Source of the DNA: JAVKSM01 sp039583705
GTDB taxonomy: Bacteria > Actinomycetota > Actinomycetes > Mycobacteriales > Pseudonocardiaceae
NCBI GenBank assembly: GCA_039583705.1
Contig: JAVKSM010000007.1
Span: forward strand, 1-43,688
DNA length: 43,688 nucleotides
Direction: 5' to 3'
Shown piece after piece: positions 7,178 through 15,140 of this stretch; position 1 is the first letter of the stretch; every line of letters begins with the position of its first letter. A model generated the notes under the pieces. It was not told the DNA's origin and did no database searches. It saw nothing but the letters and a program-made list of their open reading frames with translations. Made by a program: the position numbers and the translations under genes.

Positions 7178-7423
7178 TTATCGCCAGGTGAGCCCCGACA
7201 GGCGCCGCTCGTACTCCTCGTCGTCGATCTCACCTGCGGCGTAGCGCTTGCGCAGCGCTTGTCGGGCCGCATCGGTGTCGGTGGAGCTCGTCCGGCCCTG
7301 GCCGCCGCGCACCTGCCGCCACAGCCAGACGCTGCCCAGGACAGCCAAGACGAGGACGGCGAGCACCGTGATGATCACCAGGAGCGCCCAGAGCCCCATG
7401 CCCGCCATCATTCCGCCCATCAC
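7178..7423 (-). CDS. SHOCT-domain small membrane protein, copy 1
   Basis: An 81-residue protein with a Met-rich start (MMGGMMAGMGLW), one transmembrane helix (about 12-35) and a C-terminal SHOCT motif (ARQALRKRYAAGEIDDEEY then ERRLSGL). SHOCT tails are short oligomerisation modules at the ends of many small bacterial membrane proteins; their role is poorly defined. It faces away from the blaI-M56 pair across the operator at 7487-7512. The same arrangement (SHOCT gene, operator, repressor pair) recurs at 11154-13463, so the SHOCT protein may be part of the sensing or response unit. That link is inferred from repeated context. Confidence 0.8.
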   Translation of the reverse strand: MMGGMMAGMGLWALLVIITVLAVLVLAVLGSVWLWRQVRGGQGRTSSTDTDAARQALRKRYAAGEIDDEEYERRLSGLTWR

Positions 7424-7486
7424 CGCTATGACCTCCCATGGTCTCTGCTCCCGGGTACCCGACCGGCCTGGCGCCGTAACCAGTTC

Positions 7487-7512
7487 CTACGGCCTCCGTA
7501 CCGAGATAGTAG
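7487..7512. promoter_or_regulatory. BlaI-type operator, copy 3
   Basis: It matches the 6915-6940 site at 23 of 26 positions; the left arm is worn (CTACGGCCTC) and the right arm GAGATAGTAG is perfect. It lies between the divergent SHOCT gene and the blaI-M56 pair, so the repressor probably controls its own operon from here. Confidence 0.8.
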
Positions 7513-7583
7513 CCTTAGTCTGAACCGGGCGGTGGCTGGCGACAGCCGGCCCGGCCGGCAAAGAGTGAGGTCGTGGAGAGGGT

Positions 7584-7952
7584 ATGCGCGGGTTCGGCGA
7601 GCTGGAGGCGGTGGTGATGGACCGGCTGTGGTCCCTGGGTGGCTCGGGCACCGTCCGCGAGGTCGTCGAGCAGTTGCGGGCCGACCGTGAGATCGCCTAC
7701 ACCACGGTGCTGAGCACGATGGACAACCTGCATCGCAAGGGTCATCTCACCCGGGAGCGGGAAGGCAAGGCCCACCGCTACCGGACGGTGCGCAGCCACG
7801 CCGAGCACACCGCGGCCCTGATGCACCAGGCGTTGAGCGTCGGCGATGACTCCGAGGCTGTGCTGGCCCACTTCGTGGGCGAGATGACCGAGGACGAACT
7901 GGGCCGGCTCCAGGAGGTCCTCGGGCGCCGCTCTCCCCGGCGGCGCCGATGA
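7584..7952 (+). CDS. BlaI/MecI/CopY-family repressor, copy 1
   Basis: A 122-residue winged-helix repressor beginning MRGFGELEAVVMDRLWSLGG. The recognition region reads REVVEQLRADREIAYTTVLS then TMDNLHRKGHLTRE, the family's usual Ala-Tyr-Thr-Thr-Val and Leu-x-x-Lys-Gly pattern. The C-terminal part mediates dimerisation. Members bind TACTA...TAGTA palindromes and are released when a partner M56 protease causes their cleavage. Such a protease is encoded directly downstream, with a 4-bp ATGA overlap. The ATG has GGAGAGG just upstream. It is about 122 residues, normal for the family, and is a close paralogue of the copy at 12139-12507. Confidence 0.93.
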   Translation: MRGFGELEAVVMDRLWSLGGSGTVREVVEQLRADREIAYTTVLSTMDNLHRKGHLTREREGKAHRYRTVRSHAEHTAALMHQALSVGDDSEAVLAHFVGEMTEDELGRLQEVLGRRSPRRRR

Positions 7953-8908
7953 GCCCGGCCGGCTGCCTGCTGGCATACAGCGTGCTTGTCGCGGTGGTCG
8001 GGCCGCCGCTGCTCGCCCGGATCACCCGCCCCGGTGTGGCGCCGCGCCTGGGGGTCGCCGTGTGGACCGCGGCGATGGTCAGCGTGGTGGCGTCCTGGCT
8101 GGCCGCGGCCGCCCTGCTCGGCGTCGGGCTCTACCGCGCCTGGGGCCATGTCGACAGCCTGCTCGCCGGTTGTTTCGCGGTGCTGCGGGCGTGGACCGGC
8201 GGGAGTCACGGGGGTTTCCTGCAGCTCGGCCTGGCGGTGATGACCGCACTGGCCGTGGTGGCCCTGGCCATGCTGACCGGACGGCTGCTGGCGGCGCTGC
8301 ACCGCACCACCCGGCATACCCGACGCCACGCCGAGGCGGTGTTGCTGGCCGCGCGAGGTGCGCCTCGCGGCCCCGGCGGCGCCCTCGTGGTGGACGCCCC
8401 GCAGCGCAGCGTGTATTGCCTGGCAGGCCGCCGCCCCACGATCGTGATCACCCGCGGGGCGCTGGCCGCGCTGGATGACGCCCAGCTCGCCGCGGTCCTC
8501 GCTCACGAGCGAGCCCACCTGACCGGACGCCACCACCAGCTGCTGGCGCTCACCAGCGCCCTGGCCAGGGTCCTGCCCGGGGTGCGGCTGTTCACCGCTG
8601 GCGCGAGGGAGCTCGCGCGGCTGGTCGAGATGTGCGCCGATGATGCGGCGGCGCGGCGACACGGCGGCCATACCGTCGTCAAGGCCCTACTCGCTCTCAC
8701 CGCCGCAAACCCCATCCCGGCAAGCGCGCTCGGCGCGGCGGTCGGGCTCGGGGTCGCTGACCGGGTGGAACGGCTGCTCTTCCCGTCTGACCGGTCCCGG
8801 ACCCGGCTCGCCCAGGGTGTGGCTCTCGGCGCTGTCGTGCTGGTCCCGGTCACCACCGCGATACTGACCATCACCCAGTCCTCGCTGTGCCTCCCGGCGA
8901 TCAGCTAG
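7949..8908 (+). CDS. M56-family membrane metalloprotease (BlaR1-like), copy 1
   Basis: A 319-residue membrane protease. Hydrophobic segments occur at about 6-25, 38-62 and 92-115. The zinc site is LAHERAHLTGRHH (His186, Glu187, His190), with EMCADDAAA about 45 residues later as the likely third ligand region. Another hydrophobic helix lies near the C-terminus (about 285-305). There is no C-terminal penicillin-binding sensor domain, unlike true BlaR1, which is nearly twice as long, so beta-lactam sensing is unlikely. It probably triggers cleavage of the BlaI-like repressor encoded just upstream, with which it is translationally coupled. The stimulus is unknown; the cargo suggests metal or thiol stress. 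Confidence 0.9.
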   Translation: MSPAGCLLAYSVLVAVVGPPLLARITRPGVAPRLGVAVWTAAMVSVVASWLAAAALLGVGLYRAWGHVDSLLAGCFAVLRAWTGGSHGGFLQLGLAVMTALAVVALAMLTGRLLAALHRTTRHTRRHAEAVLLAARGAPRGPGGALVVDAPQRSVYCLAGRRPTIVITRGALAALDDAQLAAVLAHERAHLTGRHHQLLALTSALARVLPGVRLFTAGARELARLVEMCADDAAARRHGGHTVVKALLALTAANPIPASALGAAVGLGVADRVERLLFPSDRSRTRLAQGVALGAVVLVPVTTAILTITQSSLCLPAIS

Positions 8909-9186
8909 GCCTTCGGGTTGCGGTGCAGACCATCTTGATGCGACCCCGCCCAACCGGGCCCGCCGCAGCTCATCCCACTCATCGGCGACTGATCGCTGCG
9001 GGTGTCCTCGCCGCGGCCGGGCGGGCGGGGCTGCACGCCTCCTCCTCGGCCGTGCGAGGCTGGCGCGTGGGTAGCGGGCGGAGCCGCAGGGCGGGACGAC
9101 GGCGGGTGCGGGCGTTCGGGGCCCGGCCGCACCCTGTGCTGCGGTGTTTGAGGAGGACGATCTCGACCACCGGTCGTGGCCTTGGT

Positions 9187-11151
9187 TCACGGCTGCGCGC
9201 GGCCGTAGTCGAAGGTGCGGGTGATGAGGTGGTTGGGAGTAACGAGGACCTCGCGGACGATGCGGTTGTCGGGGGCGAGCCAGAGCCGGATGACGTAGCC
9301 CTGGGCGGGGAACGCGAAGGCCAGCTGATCACCCTGCTCCGCGCTGCCCAAGGCGACGGCGTTAGCGATGCCGGCGGCATAGGGCTCGTTGACGATGAAC
9401 CGGGGGCCGGTGATCGGTAGTGCCTCCTCGCCGCCGGGGTCACCGTGGTAGTCGCTGGTGACGGCCTCTCGGAGGGTGAAGGTGGGCACGGCCCGCATGG
9501 CGGTGATCACTTGGGGAAGCCGGGTGGTGTCCGGGCGGGGTGGCCAGGGGATGTCGAGGGTGGCGGCGCCTGCTGGCCACGGCGGGGCGGAGACGCTCAG
9601 CGCCACGGTGTTGTCCCCGTCGGTCCAGGTGAGCGGCGCGGTGAAGCAGCCGCCACCGCAACCCCGGAAGTTGAGGGGTTGTCCGGAGCGGAGGGTTCCG
9701 GCCAGGCGGTAGTCCGGTGTGGCTGGGGGGTTGGAGTCCTCCTCGCCAGGGGTGGTGAGCCGCACGACGAGCTGCCCGGTGCTGGCGGCGGCGGTGACGG
9801 TGATCTGCCCGGCGAGGGTGCCGACCGGGACCACCGGGCCGCTGGGCAGCGGTGGGGGTGCGGCGAGGGCGGTGCCGGCTGGGGTCGGCGGCGCGAGCGA
9901 GACCAGGACCGCGGTGAGGGGCAGGACGGCGGCCAGCGCCGCGGTCTCGGCGCGGACTGCGCGGCCGACCGGCCGGGATTGGGTGATGCGGGAGAGCCGC
10001 AGCCGCCGCCGGGACAGTGCCGCGCAGACGATCACGAGCAGCACCAGGGCGATCTTGGTGAGCAGCACGCGGCCGTACCCGGTGGTGACGAGGTCGGCGG
10101 GCGCAGGAACCAGCAGCAGGGCTTGCACGGTGCCGGTCGCGACGACGACGACGAGCAGCACCAGCGCGATGCGGGCGTAGTCGTAGACCAGCAGACAGCT
10201 CCAGCCCGCGCCGCGCCAGCGCAGGGCGGTGCGGAGCACCTGGGCCAGGCCGCCGACCCACAACGCCGCCGCGAGCAGGTGGGTGGCGGTGAGGATGGCC
10301 CCGGTGACGGGTTGGACTTCGTGCGGGTGCGCCCGCATCGCCTCGGCGGCGATGACGGCGAGCAGGGGTAAACCTGCCCCGGTCGCCAACGTGATGGTGG
10401 GGTGGGCGCGGGCCAGCGCGCCCAGCGCGAGCGCCACAGCGAAGGCGACCAGCTCGATGCCCAGCACCCGCCCGGCGGCGGTGCCGGTCAGCGCCGTGAG
10501 CACCAGCGTGTGGGCGTGGGCGGCGAGCCCAACGGTTGCGACGAGCCCGAGCGCTGCTCCGGTGATCAGCGGGGCTGGAACGGGGGTGAGCTCGAGGTCC
10601 TGTTGGCCCGCCTCCCGTCGGATCCGCGCGGCCAGCAGCGCCCCGCCGGCGCCGCCGAGGCTGAGTGCCAGGCCCGCGAACAGCAGCCACCGCAGCAGCG
10701 CGGTGAGGACGTCGAGCTGCCCGGAGTTCGAGGTTGCGGCGGCCGCGGGTGGCGCGGTGGTGCCCACGCTGAAGGAGAAGCTGCCATCGACCAGGTCGCC
10801 GTCCTCGGCGTGCACCTGCCAGTGGACCTGGTAGGCACCCTCGGGCAGGGTTTCGCGAACCTCGGCGGAGAGCCGCCGCTCGCTGACCGAGAGGGTGGGC
10901 GGGGCGAGGGCGGCCGGCTTCCCGGCCGGCCCGGTGAGGGTCAGCGCGCCGGGCACGATGCTCACCGGCTCGTCGAAGTCGAGGATGAGCTGCCTCGGGG
11001 CGGTCGCGACGGCGTAGCCCGCCGGTGGTGTGGTGGCGAGCAGGGTGGCGTGCGCCGCGGCCCGGGGAGCTGGCAGCAGCGCCAGCAGCGTCAGCCAGAT
11101 GGTGGTGAGGATGCCCGCTGCCCGCGCCGAGCGCCGCGGCGCCATGCGCAT
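9187..11151 (-). CDS. CopC-CopD fusion, copper-handling membrane protein
   Basis: A 654-residue fusion. It has a signal peptide, then a CopC domain starting at His34 (AHATLLATTPPAGYAV), the usual copper ligand at the mature N-terminus. A CopD domain with about eight transmembrane helices follows (about 145-425), including HLLAAALWVGGLAQVL. In CopC the last copper motif is normally DGHxxxG; here it reads HAEDGDLVDGSFSF, with Asp119 in place of His. A C-terminal exported tail of about 220 residues contains NFRGCGGGCFTAPLTW. The protein probably binds or imports copper at the cell surface. It is second in an operon behind the SHOCT gene (2-bp gap) and the operator near 11560. Confidence 0.88.
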   Translation of the reverse strand: MRMAPRRSARAAGILTTIWLTLLALLPAPRAAAHATLLATTPPAGYAVATAPRQLILDFDEPVSIVPGALTLTGPAGKPAALAPPTLSVSERRLSAEVRETLPEGAYQVHWQVHAEDGDLVDGSFSFSVGTTAPPAAAATSNSGQLDVLTALLRWLLFAGLALSLGGAGGALLAARIRREAGQQDLELTPVPAPLITGAALGLVATVGLAAHAHTLVLTALTGTAAGRVLGIELVAFAVALALGALARAHPTITLATGAGLPLLAVIAAEAMRAHPHEVQPVTGAILTATHLLAAALWVGGLAQVLRTALRWRGAGWSCLLVYDYARIALVLLVVVVATGTVQALLLVPAPADLVTTGYGRVLLTKIALVLLVIVCAALSRRRLRLSRITQSRPVGRAVRAETAALAAVLPLTAVLVSLAPPTPAGTALAAPPPLPSGPVVPVGTLAGQITVTAAASTGQLVVRLTTPGEEDSNPPATPDYRLAGTLRSGQPLNFRGCGGGCFTAPLTWTDGDNTVALSVSAPPWPAGAATLDIPWPPRPDTTRLPQVITAMRAVPTFTLREAVTSDYHGDPGGEEALPITGPRFIVNEPYAAGIANAVALGSAEQGDQLAFAFPAQGYVIRLWLAPDNRIVREVLVTPNHLITRTFDYGRAQP

Positions 11152-11153
11152 CG

Positions 11154-11417
11154 TCAGTGGATGAGCAAGGTCAGCATGCGGTGCTCGAACTCCTCGGAGT
11201 CGATCTCGCCGCGGGCCAGTCGCTCCTTGAGCAGGCCCACCGCGGGGTGTTCCGCGCCCGGCTCCGGCGAGGAGGTCGCGGCGCGTCGGGTACCTCGGCT
11301 CCTGAGTACGAGCAGCGCCGCGCCGGCCAGGGCCAGCATCGACAGCACCGCCACGATCGCGACCGTCAGCAGGCTGGTGTCCGCCCCTGCCGCGCCGCCG
11401 ATCAATGCGTCACACAT
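11154..11417 (-). CDS. SHOCT-domain small membrane protein, copy 2
   Basis: An 87-residue protein with one transmembrane helix (about 14-42) and a C-terminal SHOCT motif (AVGLLKERLARGEIDSEEFE then HRMLTLL). It starts with MCDALIGGAAG and has one cysteine at residue 2. The copC-copD gene starts 2 bp after its stop, so both come from the promoter at the operator near 11560. The N-terminal segment lacks the Met-rich start of copy 1. It is probably a regulon partner of the BlaI-M56 unit across the operator. Confidence 0.8.
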   Translation of the reverse strand: MCDALIGGAAGADTSLLTVAIVAVLSMLALAGAALLVLRSRGTRRAATSSPEPGAEHPAVGLLKERLARGEIDSEEFEHRMLTLLIH

Positions 11418-11547
11418 CCCCCAACCTCCCGCTCGCGGCGCTGACCGGCGCCGCTTCCGCGATTAGCACCGCGCGGCGAGAACACGCAGTACTGCCAGCC
11501 TGCGACTCCGGCCGACTCCTGACTGTCTCAACACAACTCCCGTCCAT

Positions 11548-11570
11548 CTACTAGGCTACTACGTAGTAGC
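11548..11570. promoter_or_regulatory. BlaI-type operator, copy 4 (16-bp perfect palindrome)
   Basis: GCTACTACGTAGTAGC at 11555-11570 is a perfect 16-bp palindrome, and an extra half-site CTACTA lies at 11548-11553. The two TAGTAG/CTACTA half-sites are closer together than in copies 1-3, so it may bind a different dimer or a different paralogue. It lies between the SHOCT-copCD operon (minus) and the blaI copy 2 operon (plus). Confidence 0.78.
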
Positions 11571-12126
11571 GTGGTTGATCGGGTGAGGGGTCGACGCCCG
11601 CTGGACGACACCGAGATCGCCTACCAGCGGCTGGGCTTCCCTGACGCGGTTGGACCGCGCACGGTGGCGCCGCACGTGGTGGTGGCGCACGTGGTGGTGG
11701 CGCACTGCTGCGGTTCGAGCCCCGTGGGTCTGCCCCGCCCCGGCCGGGCGGTTCACCCACTTCTTCGTCGGCGGCGGCGCGGCGCTGCTCATCATGGCCG
11801 CCCTCGCCTGGCGGTGCCGGCGAGCGGTCCGACTGCCGGGCCTGTGGGTCGTGCTGGGCCACCTGGTCGCGATGTTCCCCGACTTCCTGTTCGCCGCCGG
11901 GATCCCGCACCGGCGCTGGATGGACGTCTTCCTCGGCCACCTGTCCACCCACTTCGTGCCCGGCCGCAACCTGACCTGGTACGCGGTGTTCCTGGGGGCG
12001 CTGGCCGGCTACCTCGCGGTCTTGGCCGGCGCCACCCCCGGTGGCAGAGGGGGAGCCGCGGGACGAGCCACTAGTCTCGTTAGGAGCTTGCCGGGCGGCG
12101 AGTGCCAGCCTGCGGTGGGCGGGTGA
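11571..12126 (+). pseudogene. Frameshifted small integral membrane protein
   Basis: A GTG directly at the operator edge opens a frame (DDTEIAYQRLGFPDAV, then TVAPHVVVAHVVVA) that fails near 11715. A second frame continues to 12126 with AGRFTHFFVGGGAALLIMAA, LWVVLGHLVAMFPDFLFAAG and WYAVFLGALAGYLAVLAG, giving three to four transmembrane helices. A 15-bp tandem duplication (GCGCACGTGGTGGTG type, about 11671-11705) lies at the break and may have caused it. A His-rich loop (IPHRRWMDVFLGHLSTHF) suggests a metal-linked membrane protein. I do not recognise the family. It lies first in the blaI copy 2 operon. A sequencing error at the repeat is also possible. Confidence 0.5.
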
Positions 12127-12138
12127 CGGGGAGGTCGA

Positions 12139-12507
12139 GTGCGCGGGTTCGGTGAGCTGGAAGCGGTGATCATGGACTGGCTGTGGTCCTGGGGCGCTGC
12201 GGTGACCGTCCGCGACGTGGTCGATGACCTGCAGCGGGACCGGAAGATCGCTTACACCACGGTGATGACCGTGATGGACAACCTGCACCGCAAGGGTTGG
12301 CTGTTGCGCGAGCGCGACGGGCGGGCCTGGCGGTATCTGCCCACGGCGAGCCGGGAGGAGTACAGCGCGCGGCTGATGCGCGAAGCGCTGGATGACAGCG
12401 CGGACCGGGCGGCCGCGTTCGCGCACTTCGTCGAGCAGATGACCGAGGAGGAGTCCCAGACCCTGCGCTCCGCGCTGGGTAAGCTGGCGCGGCGGCGCCC
12501 CCGATGA
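12139..12507 (+). CDS. BlaI/MecI/CopY-family repressor, copy 2
   Basis: A 122-residue paralogue of the repressor at 7584-7952. It starts at a GTG (RGFGELEAVIMDWLWSWGAA), and the DNA-binding part reads VRDVVDDLQRDRKIAYTTVM then VMDNLHRKGWLLRE. GGGGAGG lies a few bases before the GTG. The recognition helix region is almost identical to copy 1, so both probably bind the same palindromes. The C-terminal dimerisation half differs more (SREEYSARLMREALDDSADR). It overlaps the downstream M56 gene by 4 bp (ATGA). The two repressors may cross-regulate all cargo operons. Confidence 0.93.
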   Translation: MRGFGELEAVIMDWLWSWGAAVTVRDVVDDLQRDRKIAYTTVMTVMDNLHRKGWLLRERDGRAWRYLPTASREEYSARLMREALDDSADRAAAFAHFVEQMTEEESQTLRSALGKLARRRPR

Positions 12508-13463
12508 CCGTCGCGGCCTGCCTGCTGGGCTACACCCTCGCCGTGGTGCTCCTCGCGCCCCGGGTGCTGATCCGGCTGACCGCGGCGGGGCGCGCACCGC
12601 GGCTGGGCGCGGCCGCGTGGGCGGCCGCGATCGGCAGCGTTGCCAGCTCCTGGATCGCCGCCGCACTGTTGCTGGTCGTCGCCGTCATCGAATCGGGCGG
12701 GTCGGGGCGGCTGATCCAGGCCTGCGTGTCCCTGCTGCAAACCGCTCTCGCCGGGCGCTACGGGCCCCTTGTGCAAGCAGTTCTGCTCATCGGTGCGGTG
12801 ACGATGCTCGGCTACCTGACCTGGCAGCTGACGCGCTCGCTGCGGACAGGGCGGGTGCACCGGCGTCGGCACGCGCAGGCGGCGCGCCTGGTGGGGCGCC
12901 GTGAGCTGGGACTGGACGCCCTCGTGCTGGACGTCGAAGAACGAGCCGTGTACTGCCTGCCCGGGCGGCCGGAGCTGGTTGTGGTCACCAGCGCAGCGCT
13001 ACGCGCCCTGACGGCTCCCCAACTGGCCGCCGTGCTGGCACACGAACACGCGCACCTCACCGGACGCCACCACCTGATGCTCGGCCTCGTCCGAGGGCTC
13101 TACCGGGCGTTCCCCCGGGTACGCCTGTTCAGCGACGGGTCCCTGGAGATCGCTCGGCTGCTGGAGATGTGCGCTGATGACAAGGCCGCCCACCACCATG
13201 GCCCGGGTCCCGTCGTCGGAGCACTGCTCGCGCTGGCCGGGCCGCAACCGGCGCCGGCCCACGCGCTGGGCGCCGCGGATCCCACCGCGCTCGCCCGCGC
13301 ACAGCGCCTCGCGCTGCCGTCCCGACCCGTGTGCGCCGCACTGACCGGCGCGGCGCTGGCGGCGGTGCTGCTCGTACTGCTCATCGGCCCGATCCTGGCC
13401 ACCGTGCTGCCCGCCGCCGGACTGGGGCTCTGTGACCAACAGCAGGTGTGGTGCGGCCTGTGA
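12504..13463 (+). CDS. M56-family membrane metalloprotease (BlaR1-like), copy 2
   Basis: A 319-residue paralogue of the protease at 7949-8908 with the same length and layout. The zinc motif is LAHEHAHLTGRHH (His180, Glu181, His184), followed by EMCADDKAAHHH. Hydrophobic segments lie at about 8-26, 38-62, 88-108 and 275-300. As in copy 1 there is no extracytoplasmic penicillin-binding domain. The extra histidines after EMCADD and the Cys-containing tail (GLGLCDQQQVWCGL) differ from copy 1 and could give a different metal or redox response. It is translationally coupled to its repressor. No gene follows on the same strand for 1.6 kb, so the operon ends here. Confidence 0.9.
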   Translation: MTVAACLLGYTLAVVLLAPRVLIRLTAAGRAPRLGAAAWAAAIGSVASSWIAAALLLVVAVIESGGSGRLIQACVSLLQTALAGRYGPLVQAVLLIGAVTMLGYLTWQLTRSLRTGRVHRRRHAQAARLVGRRELGLDALVLDVEERAVYCLPGRPELVVVTSAALRALTAPQLAAVLAHEHAHLTGRHHLMLGLVRGLYRAFPRVRLFSDGSLEIARLLEMCADDKAAHHHGPGPVVGALLALAGPQPAPAHALGAADPTALARAQRLALPSRPVCAALTGAALAAVLLVLLIGPILATVLPAAGLGLCDQQQVWCGL

Positions 13464-13617
13464 CCGACAGCCGCGGATACGGGAGCCGAAGGTCACGGTG
13501 CTGGCTGACTGCTCGCCGGACCCGCCGATGTCCGAGCGCACCCGACTGCGGCCGGCCGAGCGTGTGCCCGACGCGGCTCTGGCCAAGTCGGACCCGTCCA
13601 CGACGTGCTCACGATCC

Positions 13618-14318
13618 TCAGATCGGGCTCGAGTAGCCGGTGATGGGCAGCCGCAGCCATGCCACGAGCTCACCACAGGCCGGTGACCAGCAGGATGCCC
13701 CCGCCCACGAGCAGGACACCGCCGGTGAGCTGCACGCCGCGGGTGTGCCGGCGCAGCCAGCCCGCGCGCCGAGGGCCCACCGGGCGCCGGCGGCGAGCAG
13801 GATGAACGGCAGGCCCAAGCCGAGGCAGTAGTCAGGGTCGGCCCGAGGCAGGGCGTCCAGCCCAGCCCGTACACCGCGCCCAGCAACGCCGCGCCCGCCA
13901 GCCCGCGCGTGGCACCGGGTGCAACCACACCTCATGCTGCAGCACCGGGATCAGGCCCAGGAACACCAGACCCATCCCGATGGTGACCACGCCGCCGATG
14001 CGTTGCAGCACCTCGGTGTTGGCCGCGATCACCTCCGCCACACCGAGCACCCCCACCAGCGACCGCGAACACCACCGTGAACCCGAGCACGAACAGCCCC
14101 CGTCGCGGCCGCCATCCGCCAGCGGCCCCGGCGGGCACCGCGAGCTACGCCTGGGGTGTCTGCGGAGACATCTGCTCCCACCAACCGGCGAGGTAGGCCA
14201 GGTAGCCGGGAACCAACGGGATACAGCACGGCGAAGCGAAGGACACCGCCCCCGCGGCCAGCGGCACCCCGACCGCCACCAGGATCGGACCGGAGATCGC
14301 CAGATCCGTGAGGCTCAT
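13618..14318 (-). pseudogene. Decayed ccdA gene paired with TlpA
   Basis: A CcdA-type gene in pieces. It starts intact (MSLTDLAISGPILVAVGVPL, then VSFASPCCIPLVPGYLAYLA) with the first Cys motif. It then breaks after about 47 codons and continues in other frames with FVLGFTVVF, QRIGGVVTIGMGLVFLGLIP, GAVYGLGWTPCLGPTL (second Cys motif), GLGLPFILLAAGARWALGAR and LVAWLRLPITGYSSPI. At least three frameshifts and a short deletion after CLGPTL make it nonfunctional. It overlaps the tlpA-like gene by 4 bp, so the two were once an operon. The intact ccdA at 5961-6887 is a different subtype and might now serve TlpA. Confidence 0.85.
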
Positions 14319-14947
14319 GGCCCGGCCGCCGGCGTCGGCGTCGGCTCTGCGGTCAGCCGCTGCACCACCGGCAGCAGATCGGTCTCGGCCAGCGCGGTCA
14401 GGAACACCGCGGCCACCCGGTGCTGGCGGTCCAACACCAGCGTGGAGGGCACCACGTTGCGCGGGTAGCCCTCCAGCGCGAGCAGAGACCGCCCGGGCGG
14501 GTCATAGATCGACGGGTAGCTCACCTTGCGATCGCGCACGAAGTCCTCGGCCGCGTTACGCACCTCGTCGCGGACGTCGATGCCGAGGAACTGGACACCG
14601 GAGTCGCGGGTCTGCTCGAACACCCGCTCCAACTGCGGGGTTTCGGTGCGGCACGGGCCGCACCACGACCCCCAGACGTTGACCACGACCACCTTGCCGG
14701 CGAAATCGGACAACCGGATCTGGCGGCTGGGGCCGAGCAGGCTCTCCCCGGACAAGTCCGGAGCTCGCCCGCGCCGCCCCGGCGGATCGTAGAAGATCCT
14801 CGTCTGACCACCCGGTGCGACGAAGGTGAACTCGCCCCCGCCCTGGGACACCGCGTCCCTACCTGTGGCGCACCCAGCGACCAGCGCCAGAGCGGCGGCG
14901 ACCGCCGCGGCCAGCCGGAACCGGACCGGGAAAGGGGCCCGAGCCAT
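14315..14947 (-). CDS. TlpA/ResA-type lipoprotein thiol-disulfide oxidoreductase
   Basis: A 210-residue exported lipoprotein: hydrophobic signal (about 8-25), lipobox LVAGC with Cys26, and a thioredoxin fold with VVVVNVWGSWCGPCRTETPQ (Cys96-x2-Cys99). A VVPSTLVLDRQHRVAAVF segment holds the cis-proline. Such proteins reduce or repair disulfides outside the membrane, often for cytochrome c assembly, using electrons from CcdA. The ATG at 14947 has GGAGG at good spacing; an upstream TTG at 14974 lies inside the operator. Its operon partner ccdA is broken, so it may depend on the other CcdA. Regulation is likely through the degenerate operator at 14974-14999. Confidence 0.9.
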   Translation of the reverse strand: MARAPFPVRFRLAAAVAAALALVAGCATGRDAVSQGGGEFTFVAPGGQTRIFYDPPGRRGRAPDLSGESLLGPSRQIRLSDFAGKVVVVNVWGSWCGPCRTETPQLERVFEQTRDSGVQFLGIDVRDEVRNAAEDFVRDRKVSYPSIYDPPGRSLLALEGYPRNVVPSTLVLDRQHRVAAVFLTALAETDLLPVVQRLTAEPTPTPAAGP

Positions 14948-14973
14948 CGCCGTCCTCCACCCTCCGGGGTCCA

Positions 14974-14999
14974 ACCTGACCTACGTAAGCCGATAGTAG
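14974..14999. promoter_or_regulatory. Degenerate BlaI-type operator, copy 5
   Basis: The right arm CGATAGTAG and a central CGTA match the other operators; the left arm is poor, although CTAC at 14981-14984 and GTAG at 14996-14999 form a short dyad. It lies between the divergent tlpA-like gene and the His-rich protein gene, the same type of position as the other sites. It is weaker evidence than copies 1-4. Confidence 0.5.
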
Positions 15000-15140
15000 A
15001 TAATGGGGTGATCGGCCCCCTGAGGAGGTCCTGCTCGCTGACAGCCCAGTGAGCCGCGCCCAGCTGGCCGGCCTCCCCAAGCCAGCGACAGCGAACGACC
15101 AAGGCGGCCGGGGGGACCGTCCAAGGAAGAGGTAGCCCTG

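Noticed and set aside
7949..8908. Beta-lactam sensor BlaR1 with a beta-lactamase regulon
   Set aside because: The protein lacks the C-terminal penicillin-binding domain and no beta-lactamase lies in the cargo.
8909..9186. A gene between M56 copy 1 and copC-copD
   Set aside because: Frames crossing this 278-bp gap have no motif, start signal or sensible composition; it is probably a spacer between two convergent operons.
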